64,000 bases of DNA, from positions 2,175,925-2,239,924 of the forward strand of contig NZ_CP041335.1 of assembly GCF_008033135.1 (NCBI RefSeq). The letters are read 5' to 3'. Positions 55,948 through 64,000 of this stretch are shown here, in pieces (positions within the stretch are counted from its first letter, which is position 1; every line of letters begins with the position of its first letter). The position numbers and the translations under genes were made by a program. A model generated the notes under the pieces. That model saw only the letters and a program-made list of their open reading frames with translations, did not search any database and was not told the origin of the DNA. The stretch is from Chitinolyticbacter meiyuanensis. GTDB taxonomy: Bacteria > Pseudomonadota > Gammaproteobacteria > Burkholderiales > Chitinibacteraceae.

Positions 55948-58350
55948 TCAACCCTTGCGCGTGAGGCGCAGTGCGTTGCCGACCACGATCAGCGAGCTGG
56001 CGGCCATGCCGAGGCTGGCCAGCCACGGCGTCACGAGGCCCGCCACAGCAAGCGGCAGCGCCACCACGTTGTAGCCCAACGACCAGCCGAGGTTTTGCCT
56101 GACGACGCTTTGCGTACGCCGAGCGGTGGCGAGCGCCACCGGCAGCTCGGCCAGCTGGTTGTCGTACAGCACGGCATCGCCGGCCGATTGCGCCACATCG
56201 GTGGCTGCACCCATCGCGATGGCCACGTCCGCGGCGGCGAGGACCGGCGCGTCGTTCACACCATCGCCCACCATCAGCACCCGGCGGCCCTGGCGTTGCA
56301 GCGCCTGCAAATACGCAAGCTTGTCCTCCGGCGTGGACTGCGCGCGAACCTGATCGATGTCCAGCTCGTGGGCGAGCGTGGTGACCGCTGCTGCGTGATC
56401 GCCACTGAGCAGGTGCAGCTGCAGGCCCTGCTGGCGCAAGGCGGCAATCGCTTCGGCCGCGTCGGCGCGTGGTGCGTCGGCCAGGGTGAACACCGCGATC
56501 ACGCCGTTCTTGTCGGCGAGCACCACCGGCGTGCCAGTGACCGCCACATCGATCGTATGGCCGAATTGGGCGGCAATGAAGGCCGGCGAGCCGATCGCAT
56601 GGAGACGCCCATCGAGCAGCGCGCTGATACCGCCGCCGGGATGGTTGGCGACTTCGCTTGCCGCCAGCGTGCTGTCGCCCTGCAGGGCCCGTGCCAGCGG
56701 ATGCTCGGAGGCCGCCTCAAGCGCTGCGGCGCGCGCGCGCGCATTCGCTTCATCACTTCGCAGCACCGAAATGGCCACGATCTGCGGGCTGCCTACGGTC
56801 AGCGTGCCGGTCTTGTCGAAGACCACGTCGGTGACACCGGCGAGTGCCGGCAGCGCATGGCCGCGGGTGACCAGCACGCCGCGACGCGCCAGCATGCCGG
56901 TCGCGGCGGTCAGCGCCGCGGGGGTGGCCAGCGACAGCGCGCAGGGGCAGGAGATCACGAGCACCGCCACCGTGATCGGTAGCGCATGCAGCGGGTCACG
57001 TCCGGACCAGTACCAGAAGGTGAGGGCGGCGATCAGCAGCAAGGCGGCAACGAACCAGCCGGCCACCCGGTCGGCCAGTTGCGCGACTTGTGGTTTCTCG
57101 GCCAGCGCCTTGTCCAGCAGCCGTACGATGCCGGCAAGCCGCGTGGCTTCGCCGACCTCGGTCACCTCGACCACCAGCGGTGACGTGCGATTCACCGTGC
57201 CTCCAGTCACGCGGGCGCCGTTGTCCTTAGGCAACGGTCGGCTTTCGCCGGTAAGCAGTGCCTCGTCCACCTCTGAGGCGCCCTCCAGCACCCGGCCATC
57301 GACCGGGATGGTTTCGCCTGGCTTCACCCAGATCACGTCGCCCGGCTGCAGGCTCGCCACCGTGGCTTCGTGCGGCGTACGCGCTGGCCAGTCGGGCAAC
57401 TTGTGGGCGAAAGCGGGGATCAGCTTCACCAGCCCTTCCAGCGCTGCACCGGCTCGTTGTCGCGCCCGCGTTTCCAGATAGCGGCCGGCCAGCAGCAGGA
57501 AGACAAACATCGACACCGAGTCGAAATACACCTCGCCATGGTTGGCGAGGAGGGCGTATACGCTGGCGAAGAACGCCGTCAGCACGCCGATGCTCACCGG
57601 CAGGTCCATGCCGGCCCGGCCACGCTTGAAGTCGCGCCAGCTCGACTGATAGAACGGCCAGCTCGAATAAAGCACCACTGGCAGCGTCAGCAGCCCGCTG
57701 GCCCAGTGCATCAGGTTGAGCCAGACCGGATCGATCTCGCCGGGGCGCGAGGTATAGATCGGTACCACGAACATCATGACCTGCATCATCGACAGCCCTG
57801 CCACCCACAGGCGGAACAACGCAGCCTTGCGCTGTTTCTGCGCAGCGGCCTCGCGCCGGGCGGCATCGTAGGGTTCCGCGCGATAGCCGATGCTGGCCAC
57901 GGCTTCCAGGATGGCGGACAGGCTGGTGCGCGTGGCATCCCAGCGCACGCGCGCCCGGTGGGTGCTGTAGTTGATCGCCACTTCCTGCACGCCGGGCAAG
58001 CGCGCGATCTGGCGCTCGTTCAACCAGATGCAGGCCGCACAGACGATGCCCTCGATCAGCAGCGCGGCCTCGCGCGATTCGCCGTCGCCGTGCACGAAGC
58101 TCTGCTGCAGCGCCGGCTCGTCGTACAGCCGCAGTTGCTCGCGCACTTCCTCGGGCAATGGCGCGGCGCGGTCGGCCGGCCTGTCGCGCTGGGTGTAGTA
58201 GTCGCCAAGGCCGGCATCGATGATGCTCTGGGCGACGGCCTGGCAGCCGGCGCAGCAGGCGGGTTGCTCGGAATCGCGGTAACGGATGGCAAGGACGGGG
58301 CCGGGCGGAACCGGTTCGCCGCAGTGGAAGCAGGCAGCGGGCATGGACAT
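55948..58350 (-). CDS. ccoI: Copper-exporting P1B-type ATPase for cbb3 assembly (CcoI/FixI)
   Basis: The 800-residue P-type ATPase has an N-terminal zinc-finger-like part ([20 protein letters not shown]), a heavy-metal domain with GIVCAACIW and eight transmembrane helices. The copper-binding motif is CPC ([11 protein letters not shown]), the phosphorylation site DKTGTLTVG and the hinge [11 protein letters not shown]. Members of the CcoI branch deliver copper to the periplasm for the CuB centre of cbb3 oxidase. It heads the cluster, directly before ccoS. Confidence 0.96.
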   Translation of the reverse strand: MSMPAACFHCGEPVPPGPVLAIRYRDSEQPACCAGCQAVAQSIIDAGLGDYYTQRDRPADRAAPLPEEVREQLRLYDEPALQQSFVHGDGESREAALLIEGIVCAACIWLNERQIARLPGVQEVAINYSTHRARVRWDATRTSLSAILEAVASIGYRAEPYDAARREAAAQKQRKAALFRLWVAGLSMMQVMMFVVPIYTSRPGEIDPVWLNLMHWASGLLTLPVVLYSSWPFYQSSWRDFKRGRAGMDLPVSIGVLTAFFASVYALLANHGEVYFDSVSMFVFLLLAGRYLETRARQRAGAALEGLVKLIPAFAHKLPDWPARTPHEATVASLQPGDVIWVKPGETIPVDGRVLEGASEVDEALLTGESRPLPKDNGARVTGGTVNRTSPLVVEVTEVGEATRLAGIVRLLDKALAEKPQVAQLADRVAGWFVAALLLIAALTFWYWSGRDPLHALPITVAVLVISCPCALSLATPAALTAATGMLARRGVLVTRGHALPALAGVTDVVFDKTGTLTVGSPQIVAISVLRSDEANARARAAALEAASEHPLARALQGDSTLAASEVANHPGGGISALLDGRLHAIGSPAFIAAQFGHTIDVAVTGTPVVLADKNGVIAVFTLADAPRADAAEAIAALRQQGLQLHLLSGDHAAAVTTLAHELDIDQVRAQSTPEDKLAYLQALQRQGRRVLMVGDGVNDAPVLAAADVAIAMGAATDVAQSAGDAVLYDNQLAELPVALATARRTQSVVRQNLGWSLGYNVVALPLAVAGLVTPWLASLGMAASSLIVVGNALRLTRKG

Positions 58351-58603
58351 GGCGTGATTTTACCGTGCGTGACGCGTGCGGCGAGCACGATTCGCGTCTG
58401 GCAGGCTGAAGACGGGGATTTGGACTGAACTCGATGAACTACCGTCTGTCGGAGCAGCGATCACGGCGCGCCCGGCCAAACCTTGGCTTACATCGGTTTA
58501 GTGCATTGTCATGCACGAATATTCATCCCGGCCTTGCAGGCAACGTGGTAGGTTTTGATAATTAGAAAACAATTATTAAGGCGTATGCCTCGAGGAGGAG
58601 AGG

Positions 58604-59878
58604 ATGGAAGGCCCTAGTCTTGCCCGCGTGAATCAGCACTATCTTGATCGCGTCATTGCGGCTTCACAGCAACGGGACATTGAGGCGAGCGAGGATATCT
58701 ACAGCGAGAACGGCATCAAGCTGCTTTCGAAGGGGGCGCGCATTTCCAGCGGGGCGCAGGAACGGCTGATCCTGCACAAGCTGAAAAAACCGCTGGAGAG
58801 CTGCATTGCCGTCAGCGAAGGGGTCGATGCCGACCAGCTCGTGGTCATCGGCCAGCAGGTGATCGACGCAGCGCCAGGCTTGCTGCCGCTGTTCAGCGAT
58901 TTCGGGCTGTTGCCGCGGTTGCGAGAAATCCCCCTCAATCCGGCTACCATCAGCATGCTCACGGTGGCGCATAGCCACGATCCGCGCACGTTGTCGCATT
59001 ACGTGCTGGTGGCACTGCTGGCCATCGGGCTGGGGCGGCGCCTCAAGCTCACCGAAACCGAACTGGGCGTACTGGCCGCTGCCGGCCTCCTGCACGACAT
59101 CGGCGAGCTCTACATCGACCAGCAGCATCTCGACCGCACGCAGGTGCTGACGCCGGAAGCATGGCGGCAGATCGCGGTGCACCCGGTGATCGGCCACAAG
59201 CTCGCGCGCGAAGTGTGCGGCATGCCCGACACGGTGGCGCAGGCCATCCTGCAGCACCATGAGCGTGGCGATGGCGGTGGCTATCCACGTGGCCTGCCTG
59301 CCCGTGAGCTGAGCCGTGCGGGGCGGGTGCTGGCTGCGGCGGAGATGATCGCATCGCTCGCCGAGCACGGTGAGCATCCGCTGGAGCGCGCCGAGGTGGC
59401 ATTGCGCATCGTACCGATCGAATACGATCCGGACCTGGTCTCGGTGGTGTCGCAGGCCATGGGCGAGTGTCGCCCGTCCGAATACCGTTTTGCGCCCGAT
59501 GCACAGGATGCCGAACGTACGCACGAGCTGTTTGGCCGCATTGCCCGCGCACTGGAGCTGATGCATCAGATCGAAAACGAATTGCCGAAGCGCACCCCGG
59601 TGTCGCGGCAGCTCTATGATCGGGCACATCACCGCTTCGTGATGATCCAGCGGGCGTTTTCCAGCACTGGCCTCGATCTGTGCGGCGAACACAAAGCTTT
59701 CGAATACCTGCTCGGCGATACCTCCGGCTGGCTGCACTTCGAAGTCGGGCTGGTGCTGGGCGAGATCCGCTGGCGGCTGCGCGAACTGGCGCGCGATCTG
59801 GCGATGCGTGCCCGCCAGGCATCACCGGCCGAGGCCGAGTACTTCCAGCCACTGGTGGATGTGCTGCACGACGGTTGA
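58604..59878 (+). CDS. HD-GYP domain protein, putative cyclic-di-GMP phosphodiesterase
   Basis: The 424-residue soluble protein has an N-terminal region of about 115 residues without a known domain. The HD-GYP phosphodiesterase follows: LLHDIGELYID (His164-Asp165), AVHPVIGHKL, QAILQHHERGDGGGYPRGLP and AEMIASLAEH. All HD and GYP residues are present (HDIGE instead of HDIGK). A helical C-terminal extension of about 130 residues is unusual. It has its own promoter region with GGAGGAGAGG before the ATG and no linked signalling gene. Confidence 0.9.
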   Translation: MEGPSLARVNQHYLDRVIAASQQRDIEASEDIYSENGIKLLSKGARISSGAQERLILHKLKKPLESCIAVSEGVDADQLVVIGQQVIDAAPGLLPLFSDFGLLPRLREIPLNPATISMLTVAHSHDPRTLSHYVLVALLAIGLGRRLKLTETELGVLAAAGLLHDIGELYIDQQHLDRTQVLTPEAWRQIAVHPVIGHKLAREVCGMPDTVAQAILQHHERGDGGGYPRGLPARELSRAGRVLAAAEMIASLAEHGEHPLERAEVALRIVPIEYDPDLVSVVSQAMGECRPSEYRFAPDAQDAERTHELFGRIARALELMHQIENELPKRTPVSRQLYDRAHHRFVMIQRAFSSTGLDLCGEHKAFEYLLGDTSGWLHFEVGLVLGEIRWRLRELARDLAMRARQASPAEAEYFQPLVDVLHDG

Positions 59879-59893
59879 GCCGTCGCGCAGCGC

Positions 59894-60865
59894 CTAGTCG
59901 GCCCGCACCGTGCGAAAGCCCACGTGCGAGGTCGGCAGGTTGATCTCCTGTGGATGCCGGGCTGCCGCCCGGTAGCGCACGCAGAAATTGGCTGCGCAGA
60001 GGAAAGAGCCGCCCTTGATCACGCCGCTCGCGTCGCGACGCAGTGGCTTGGCGCGCTCTGCCACGCTGGCGTAAGGGTCGCCGTTGCCATGGGGCTGGTG
60101 TGGTCCGGTATAGGCATCGCGCGTCCACTCCCAGACATTGCCCACGGTGTCGAAAAGGCCAAAGCGATTGGCGGGGAAGCAGCCGACCGGCGAGCGCCCG
60201 AGATACCCGTCCTCGCGGGTATTGAGCGTGGGGAAGTTGCCTTGCCAGAAATTGGCAAGCGGCTTGCCGGCTGCATCGCGTGGGGCGCGATCCAGCCCCG
60301 TGTCGTTACGGCCGGCCTTGGCTGCATATTCCCACTGCGCCTCGGAAGGCAGCGACCGCCCCAGCCAGCGCGCGTACGCTTCGGCATCCGCGCGCGTGAC
60401 CTGCACCACCGGCTGGTTCTCCCGCCCCCGCACGCTGCTGCCTGGACCTTCCGGCTGGCGCCACGATGCGCCTTTCAGGTAATGCCACCAGCCATTGGGC
60501 GTGATTTCTCCGCCCTCCGGTACACGGAACACCGCCGCGCCGCCTTCGCGCTCGGCCTCGGTGCGATAGCCGGTGGCTTTGACGAAGGCGGCAAATTGCG
60601 CGTTGGTGACTTCGGTGGCATCCATCCAGAATGCCTTGAGCTGGATCGGCGGGCCGGCGGGGCGTTCGTCGGCATAGCCCTGCGTCGTACCGAGCTGCAC
60701 CGCGCCGGCCGGCACCCGCACCATGCCGGCGCGGGCATCGCGGCCCCAGCCGGCTGGCAGGCCACCGGCCTTGGCGCAGTGGCCGGCCGCGGCGGCAGGG
60801 GCCGCCACGAGAACCAGCGCCAGGCCCAGCGCCACCTGCCGTCGTTGGCTGCGCGCTGTCGTCAC
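59894..60865 (-). CDS. Exported formylglycine-generating enzyme (SUMF1 family)
   Basis: The 323-residue protein has a signal peptide (RRQVALGLALVLVAAPAAAA) and an FGE-sulfatase domain (about 45-320): MVRVPAGAVQLG, FWMDATEVTNAQFAAF, LPSEAQWEYAAKAG and NVWEWTRDAY. The two catalytic cysteines are in GGSFLCAANFCVRYR (Cys290 and Cys295). It would oxidise the sulfatase cysteine to formylglycine. Its start overlaps the sulfatase stop by four bases. An exported FGE implies modification in the periplasm rather than the cytoplasm; related proteins without enzyme activity exist, but here both cysteines are kept. Confidence 0.92.
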   Translation of the reverse strand: MTTARSQRRQVALGLALVLVAAPAAAAGHCAKAGGLPAGWGRDARAGMVRVPAGAVQLGTTQGYADERPAGPPIQLKAFWMDATEVTNAQFAAFVKATGYRTEAEREGGAAVFRVPEGGEITPNGWWHYLKGASWRQPEGPGSSVRGRENQPVVQVTRADAEAYARWLGRSLPSEAQWEYAAKAGRNDTGLDRAPRDAAGKPLANFWQGNFPTLNTREDGYLGRSPVGCFPANRFGLFDTVGNVWEWTRDAYTGPHQPHGNGDPYASVAERAKPLRRDASGVIKGGSFLCAANFCVRYRAAARHPQEINLPTSHVGFRTVRAD

Positions 60866-62547
60866 GGGTTGAGCCCGCTGGTGGGTGCCAGCACCACGCC
60901 ATTACCCACGATGTAGCGCTGCCATTCCTGCTTGAGCTCGGTGACGATGGCCGGGTAGGCGGCCGACACGTCGTTGGCCTCGGCGCCGTCGCTGGCGAGG
61001 TTGTGCAAGGTCCATGCGCCCGGGCCGGCCGGTTGTTCCACCCAGACCAGTTTCCACTGGTCGCGTCGGACCCAGGCGCTGCCGAACAGTTCGTCGGCGA
61101 ACACGCTGCCGCTGGCGTGGACGTCGCCGCTGCTGCCGACAAGCGCCGGCAGCAGCGAGCGGCCGGTAATCGGATTGATGGTCTTGCCCTTGTAGCTGCT
61201 GCCGGGGTTGTCGGCCTTGGCCAGTTCGAGCAGCGTCGGCGCCAGGTCGCGCACGGTGGCGATGCGGTTCAACGGCGACTGCGCGGCAGTCTGCTTGGGC
61301 AGGCGGGCGATGGCCGGCGCGCGGTGGCCGCCCTCGGTGGACGTGCCCTTGTAGAGGCGGAATGGCGTGGCGCCGACCTCGCCCCAGCGCTTGCCGTATT
61401 GCACGTTCGAGAGCGACTTGCCCAGGTTGGCGAGGCTGTTGTCGGTGTCCGCGTTGTCCCGGAAGATGCCGCTGCCGGCCTCGGCGCCGTTGTCGGACAT
61501 GAAGAAGATGAAGGTGTTGTCATACTCGCCGATGTCCTTCAGGTGCTGCACCAGTCGCCCGATGTTCCAGTCGAGGTTCTCCACCATCGCGGCGTAGATT
61601 TCCATGCGGCGCGCCTCCAGCGCCTTCTGCGGCGCGGTCAGCTGGCTCCACGACGGGTTGCCCGCACTGGCCGGCAGCGGCGCGGCCGGTTGGAAATCCG
61701 CAGGGATCACGCCCAGCGCCTTTTGCTTGGCGATGCGCGCGTCGCGGATCGCGTCGTAGCCGACGTCGTACTTGCCCTGGTAGCGGTCGATGAAGTCCGC
61801 CGTGGCCTGCAGCGGCCAGTGTGGCGCCGTGTAGGCGGCGTAGGCGAAGAATGGCTTGCCGTCGCCCTTGTTGGCGTCGATGTAGCCGATCAGCTTGTCG
61901 GTATAGAAATCAGTGGAATAGAAGTTGGCCGGTGGCGTGACGATCACGCCGTTCTCGCGGTAGGTGACCGCGTCGTAGCTTTGCAGCTTGCCGGCGACCG
62001 GCGCGAAATGGCTGCCGCCGCCTTGCAGCAGCGTGTACGACGATTCGAAGCCACGCGCTTTGGCGCTGGTTTCCTCGGTCAGCCCCAGGTGCCACTTGCC
62101 GGCAGCATAAGTGTGGTAGCCGGCATCCTTCAGCAGCTCGGCGATCGACAGTGATCGCTCGTTCAGATAGCCCTCGTAGCCGGGCTTGCCCTGCTGATGC
62201 GGTGCGCTAGGCAGCATCTCGGCCATGGTGCCAAGGCCCGCCAGATGATGGTCGGTGCCAGACAGCAGCATGGAGCGCGTGGGCGAGCAGGTTGGCGCGG
62301 TATGGAAGTCGGTGAGCAGCCGGCCGTTGTTGGCGAGTGCGTCGAGGTTGGGCGTGTGGATCTCACCGCCGAAGGCGCCGATGTCGGAGTAGCCCAGGTC
62401 ATCGGCCACGATCAGCAGCACATTCGGGCGCTTGCTGGCCTGAGGCGCCGGTGTGGGGGTCGGCTGTGGGGTGCTCGTGCCGTCGCTGGCGCAGCCGGCA
62501 AGGCTGGCGGCCAGCACGACCGCCAGCGTGGTATTCAAGGTGCGCAT
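60862..62547 (-). CDS. Arylsulfatase-type lipoprotein
   Basis: The 561-residue protein has a lipoprotein signal (lipobox LAGC, Cys19) and a threonine/proline-rich linker. The sulfatase domain contains NVLLIVADDLGYSDIG and the formylglycine motif TCSPTR (Cys87 followed by SPTRSMLLSG), the Cys-type signature C-x-P-x-R. Calcium-site segments include FFMSDNGAEAG. The substrate is unknown. The modifying enzyme is encoded immediately downstream with a 4-base overlap, so the two form a matched pair. Confidence 0.94.
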   Translation of the reverse strand: MRTLNTTLAVVLAASLAGCASDGTSTPQPTPTPAPQASKRPNVLLIVADDLGYSDIGAFGGEIHTPNLDALANNGRLLTDFHTAPTCSPTRSMLLSGTDHHLAGLGTMAEMLPSAPHQQGKPGYEGYLNERSLSIAELLKDAGYHTYAAGKWHLGLTEETSAKARGFESSYTLLQGGGSHFAPVAGKLQSYDAVTYRENGVIVTPPANFYSTDFYTDKLIGYIDANKGDGKPFFAYAAYTAPHWPLQATADFIDRYQGKYDVGYDAIRDARIAKQKALGVIPADFQPAAPLPASAGNPSWSQLTAPQKALEARRMEIYAAMVENLDWNIGRLVQHLKDIGEYDNTFIFFMSDNGAEAGSGIFRDNADTDNSLANLGKSLSNVQYGKRWGEVGATPFRLYKGTSTEGGHRAPAIARLPKQTAAQSPLNRIATVRDLAPTLLELAKADNPGSSYKGKTINPITGRSLLPALVGSSGDVHASGSVFADELFGSAWVRRDQWKLVWVEQPAGPGAWTLHNLASDGAEANDVSAAYPAIVTELKQEWQRYIVGNGVVLAPTSGLNP

Positions 62548-62698
62548 CTCTTCTCCCTATGGGGTTGTTATATTGGGATGAAGAAATTAGCACTGAGGTT
62601 TTTATTCTAAAAAGTAATAATAATTCTATCGTTAAGCCGTAGGCCCGCTATTGAGTACCTGTGTGTATGTTTTTGCCAAGGGCCATGCTGCAGGCATG

Positions 62699-62727
62699 AA
62701 AAAGCCCGTGCGCTGCACGGGCTTTCG
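62699..62727 (-). terminator. Rho-independent terminator of ispH
   Basis: AAAGCCCGTG and CACGGGCTTT form a stem with a 5-nt loop and A/T-rich flanks, giving a U-run on the minus strand. It lies 20 bp after the ispH stop. Confidence 0.8.
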
Positions 62728-62745
62728 GTTGGATCAGACCAAGAC

Positions 62746-63678
62746 TCAGGCCAAGCCCTTGGGCAACGAGAACACCACGTTTTCCTCGATGCCATCCATG
62801 GGCGTGACGGTCTGCGCGCCGAGCGATCTGATGCGGTCGATCACGCGCTGCACCAGGATGTCCGGAGCCGACGCGCCGGCGGTGATGCCAACCTTGACGT
62901 GGCCATCGAACCACTCGGGCTTCAGCTCGGTTTCGTTGTCGACCATGAAGGACGCGATGCCGAGGTTGGCGCCGACTTCGCGCAGCCGGTTGGAGTTGGA
63001 GCTGTTGGGCGAGCCGACCACGATCAAGAGGTCGACGTCGCGCGCCAGCTGCTTCACCGCATCCTGGCGGTTCTGCGTGGCGTAGCAGATGTCGTCCTTC
63101 TTCGGGCCGACGATGTGCGGGAAACGGGCGCGCAGGGCGTCGATCACCACTTGGGCGTCGTCGACCGACAGCGTGGTCTGCGTCACGTAGGCGAGCTTTT
63201 CCACGTCGGCGACATCGAGCGTGTTCACGTCGTCGGCATCCTCGACCAGATACATGCCGGCCTGCGACTGGCCCATGGTGCCCTCGACTTCGGGATGCCC
63301 CTTGTGGCCGATCATGATGATCTCGAAGCCTTGTTCACGCAGCCGCTTCACTTCCAGGTGCACCTTGGTCACCAGCGGGCAGGTGGCGTCGTAGACCGCG
63401 AGGCCGCGCTCGGCTGCTTCGGCGCGCACTGCCTGCGACACCCCATGGGCGGAGAAGATCACCGTGTTGCCGGATGGCACGTCGGCCAGGTCCTCGATGA
63501 AGATCGCGCCCTTGGCTTTCAGATCCTCGATCACGAACTTGTTGTGGACCACTTCGTGGCGCACGTAGATGGGGGCACCGAACCGTTCCAGCGCCTTTTC
63601 GACGATGGCGATGGCGCGGTCCACGCCGGCGCAGAAGCCGCGCGGTTGCGCGAGGATGATGTGCATGTCCGGTTTCAT
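62746..63678 (-). CDS. ispH: 4-hydroxy-3-methylbut-2-enyl diphosphate reductase
   Basis: The 310-residue iron-sulfur enzyme catalyses the last step of the MEP isoprenoid pathway, giving IPP and DMAPP. The three cluster cysteines lie in [25 protein letters not shown] and [12 protein letters not shown]. The substrate-binding HGV(S) ([10 protein letters not shown]) and [11 protein letters not shown] are present. The ATG at 63678 ([12 protein letters not shown]) overlaps the lspA stop (ATGA). Confidence 0.97.
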   Translation of the reverse strand: MKPDMHIILAQPRGFCAGVDRAIAIVEKALERFGAPIYVRHEVVHNKFVIEDLKAKGAIFIEDLADVPSGNTVIFSAHGVSQAVRAEAAERGLAVYDATCPLVTKVHLEVKRLREQGFEIIMIGHKGHPEVEGTMGQSQAGMYLVEDADDVNTLDVADVEKLAYVTQTTLSVDDAQVVIDALRARFPHIVGPKKDDICYATQNRQDAVKQLARDVDLLIVVGSPNSSNSNRLREVGANLGIASFMVDNETELKPEWFDGHVKVGITAGASAPDILVQRVIDRIRSLGAQTVTPMDGIEENVVFSLPKGLA

Positions 63679-64000
63679 TGCTTGGCTGCCTGTTTGCCGC
63701 TCTTGAAGCTGTCCCACACCATCAGTGCCGCACCGATGCAGATGGCCGAATCGGCGAGGTTGAAGGCGGGGTAGTACCAATCGCGATAGTAAACCTGGAT
63801 GAAGTCGATCACGTGGCCGAACAGCAGGCGGTCGATCACGTTGCCGATGGCGCCGCCCATGATCAGGGACAGCGCGAGTGACAGCCGGGTTTCCATATGG
63901 TGCTTTTTCAGCATGTACACGATCCAGGCGGAGACGGCCAGCGCCAGCGCCGTGAAGAAGTGGCGCTGCCAGCCGCCGGCATCCGCCAGGAAGGAGAATG
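63675..64000 (-). CDS. lspA: Lipoprotein signal peptidase (C-terminal part)
   Basis: The frame is open from the right window edge to the TGA at 63675, giving the last ~108 residues. LspA motifs are present: [20 protein letters not shown] with the first catalytic Asp in [25 protein letters not shown], and the second Asp in FNLADSAI. The enzyme cleaves prolipoprotein signal peptides in the inner membrane. It overlaps ispH by four bases, the common lspA-ispH order. Confidence 0.95.
   Translation of the reverse strand, partial: FSFLADAGGWQRHFFTALALAVSAWIVYMLKKHHMETRLSLALSLIMGGAIGNVIDRLLFGHVIDFIQVYYRDWYYPAFNLADSAICIGAALMVWDSFKSGKQAAKQ

Overview
This is a GC-rich chromosomal segment of a Gram-negative bacterium, most likely a betaproteobacterium. 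The evidence is the minC-minD-minE order, the ccoNOQP-ccoG-fixH set, ppsR divergent from ppsA, glnD directly after map, an lspA-ispH overlap and one PEP-CTERM protein. I cannot fix the genus; a Chitinibacteraceae/Chitinimonas-like organism is a guess. The first ~27 kb is accessory DNA and the remaining ~37 kb is mostly conserved core genome.

Positions 1-14,000 hold a dense minus-strand array of Rhs/YD-repeat genes. Four paralogues (one cut by the window edge) each encode a Sec signal peptide, a divergent cysteine-rich head, an Rhs entry motif of the type CGNPI..A.G and YD repeats. In the three complete ones the YD tail is nearly identical, and all three stop before any Rhs core or toxin. A fifth gene (7034-9325) has its own signal peptide and carries the remaining YD repeats, the Rhs core and a 157-residue tip, followed 14 bp later by a likely immunity gene. 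The locus therefore looks like a split, Sec-exported Rhs system, comparable in layout to TcB/TcC. Downstream lies an orphan core-tip fragment interrupted by a 1,209-bp IS3-family element with a 4-bp target duplication, a small membrane-protein gene and an IS110-family remnant. A 29-bp imperfect direct repeat (3643 and 14085) brackets 10.4 kb of the array, beside a small tyrosine recombinase.

Positions 15,200-19,100 form a divergent NAD/ADP-ribose cluster: a Cys-type phosphatase, KptA, a bacterial PARG-like protein, an NrtR-like NUDIX regulator and a DraG-type ADP-ribosyl-glycohydrolase. An AT-rich P-loop ATPase gene follows, then a 1.16-kb segment bounded by 62-bp inverted repeats that carries a small secreted protein. 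Next come a lipocalin-like TIGR03067 protein, a tiny secreted protein, a DUF2235 hydrolase, a PEP-CTERM protein and an unrecognised secreted protein.

From 27,400 the core genome runs as prfC, a PAS sensor kinase, uup, an MltF-like transglycosylase, glnD-map, minEDC, ppsR/ppsA, a periplasmic solute-binding protein, argD-type aminotransferase, a YheS-type ABC-F protein, a retropepsin-like protease, a PH-domain protein and a broken GNAT gene. The whole cbb3 oxidase assembly and structural set (ccoI, ccoS, ccoNOQP, ccoG, fixH) follows, with a perfect FNR box before ccoN. The window ends with an HD-GYP protein, a sulfatase plus formylglycine-generating enzyme pair, ispH and the end of lspA. I found no tRNA, rRNA or CRISPR.
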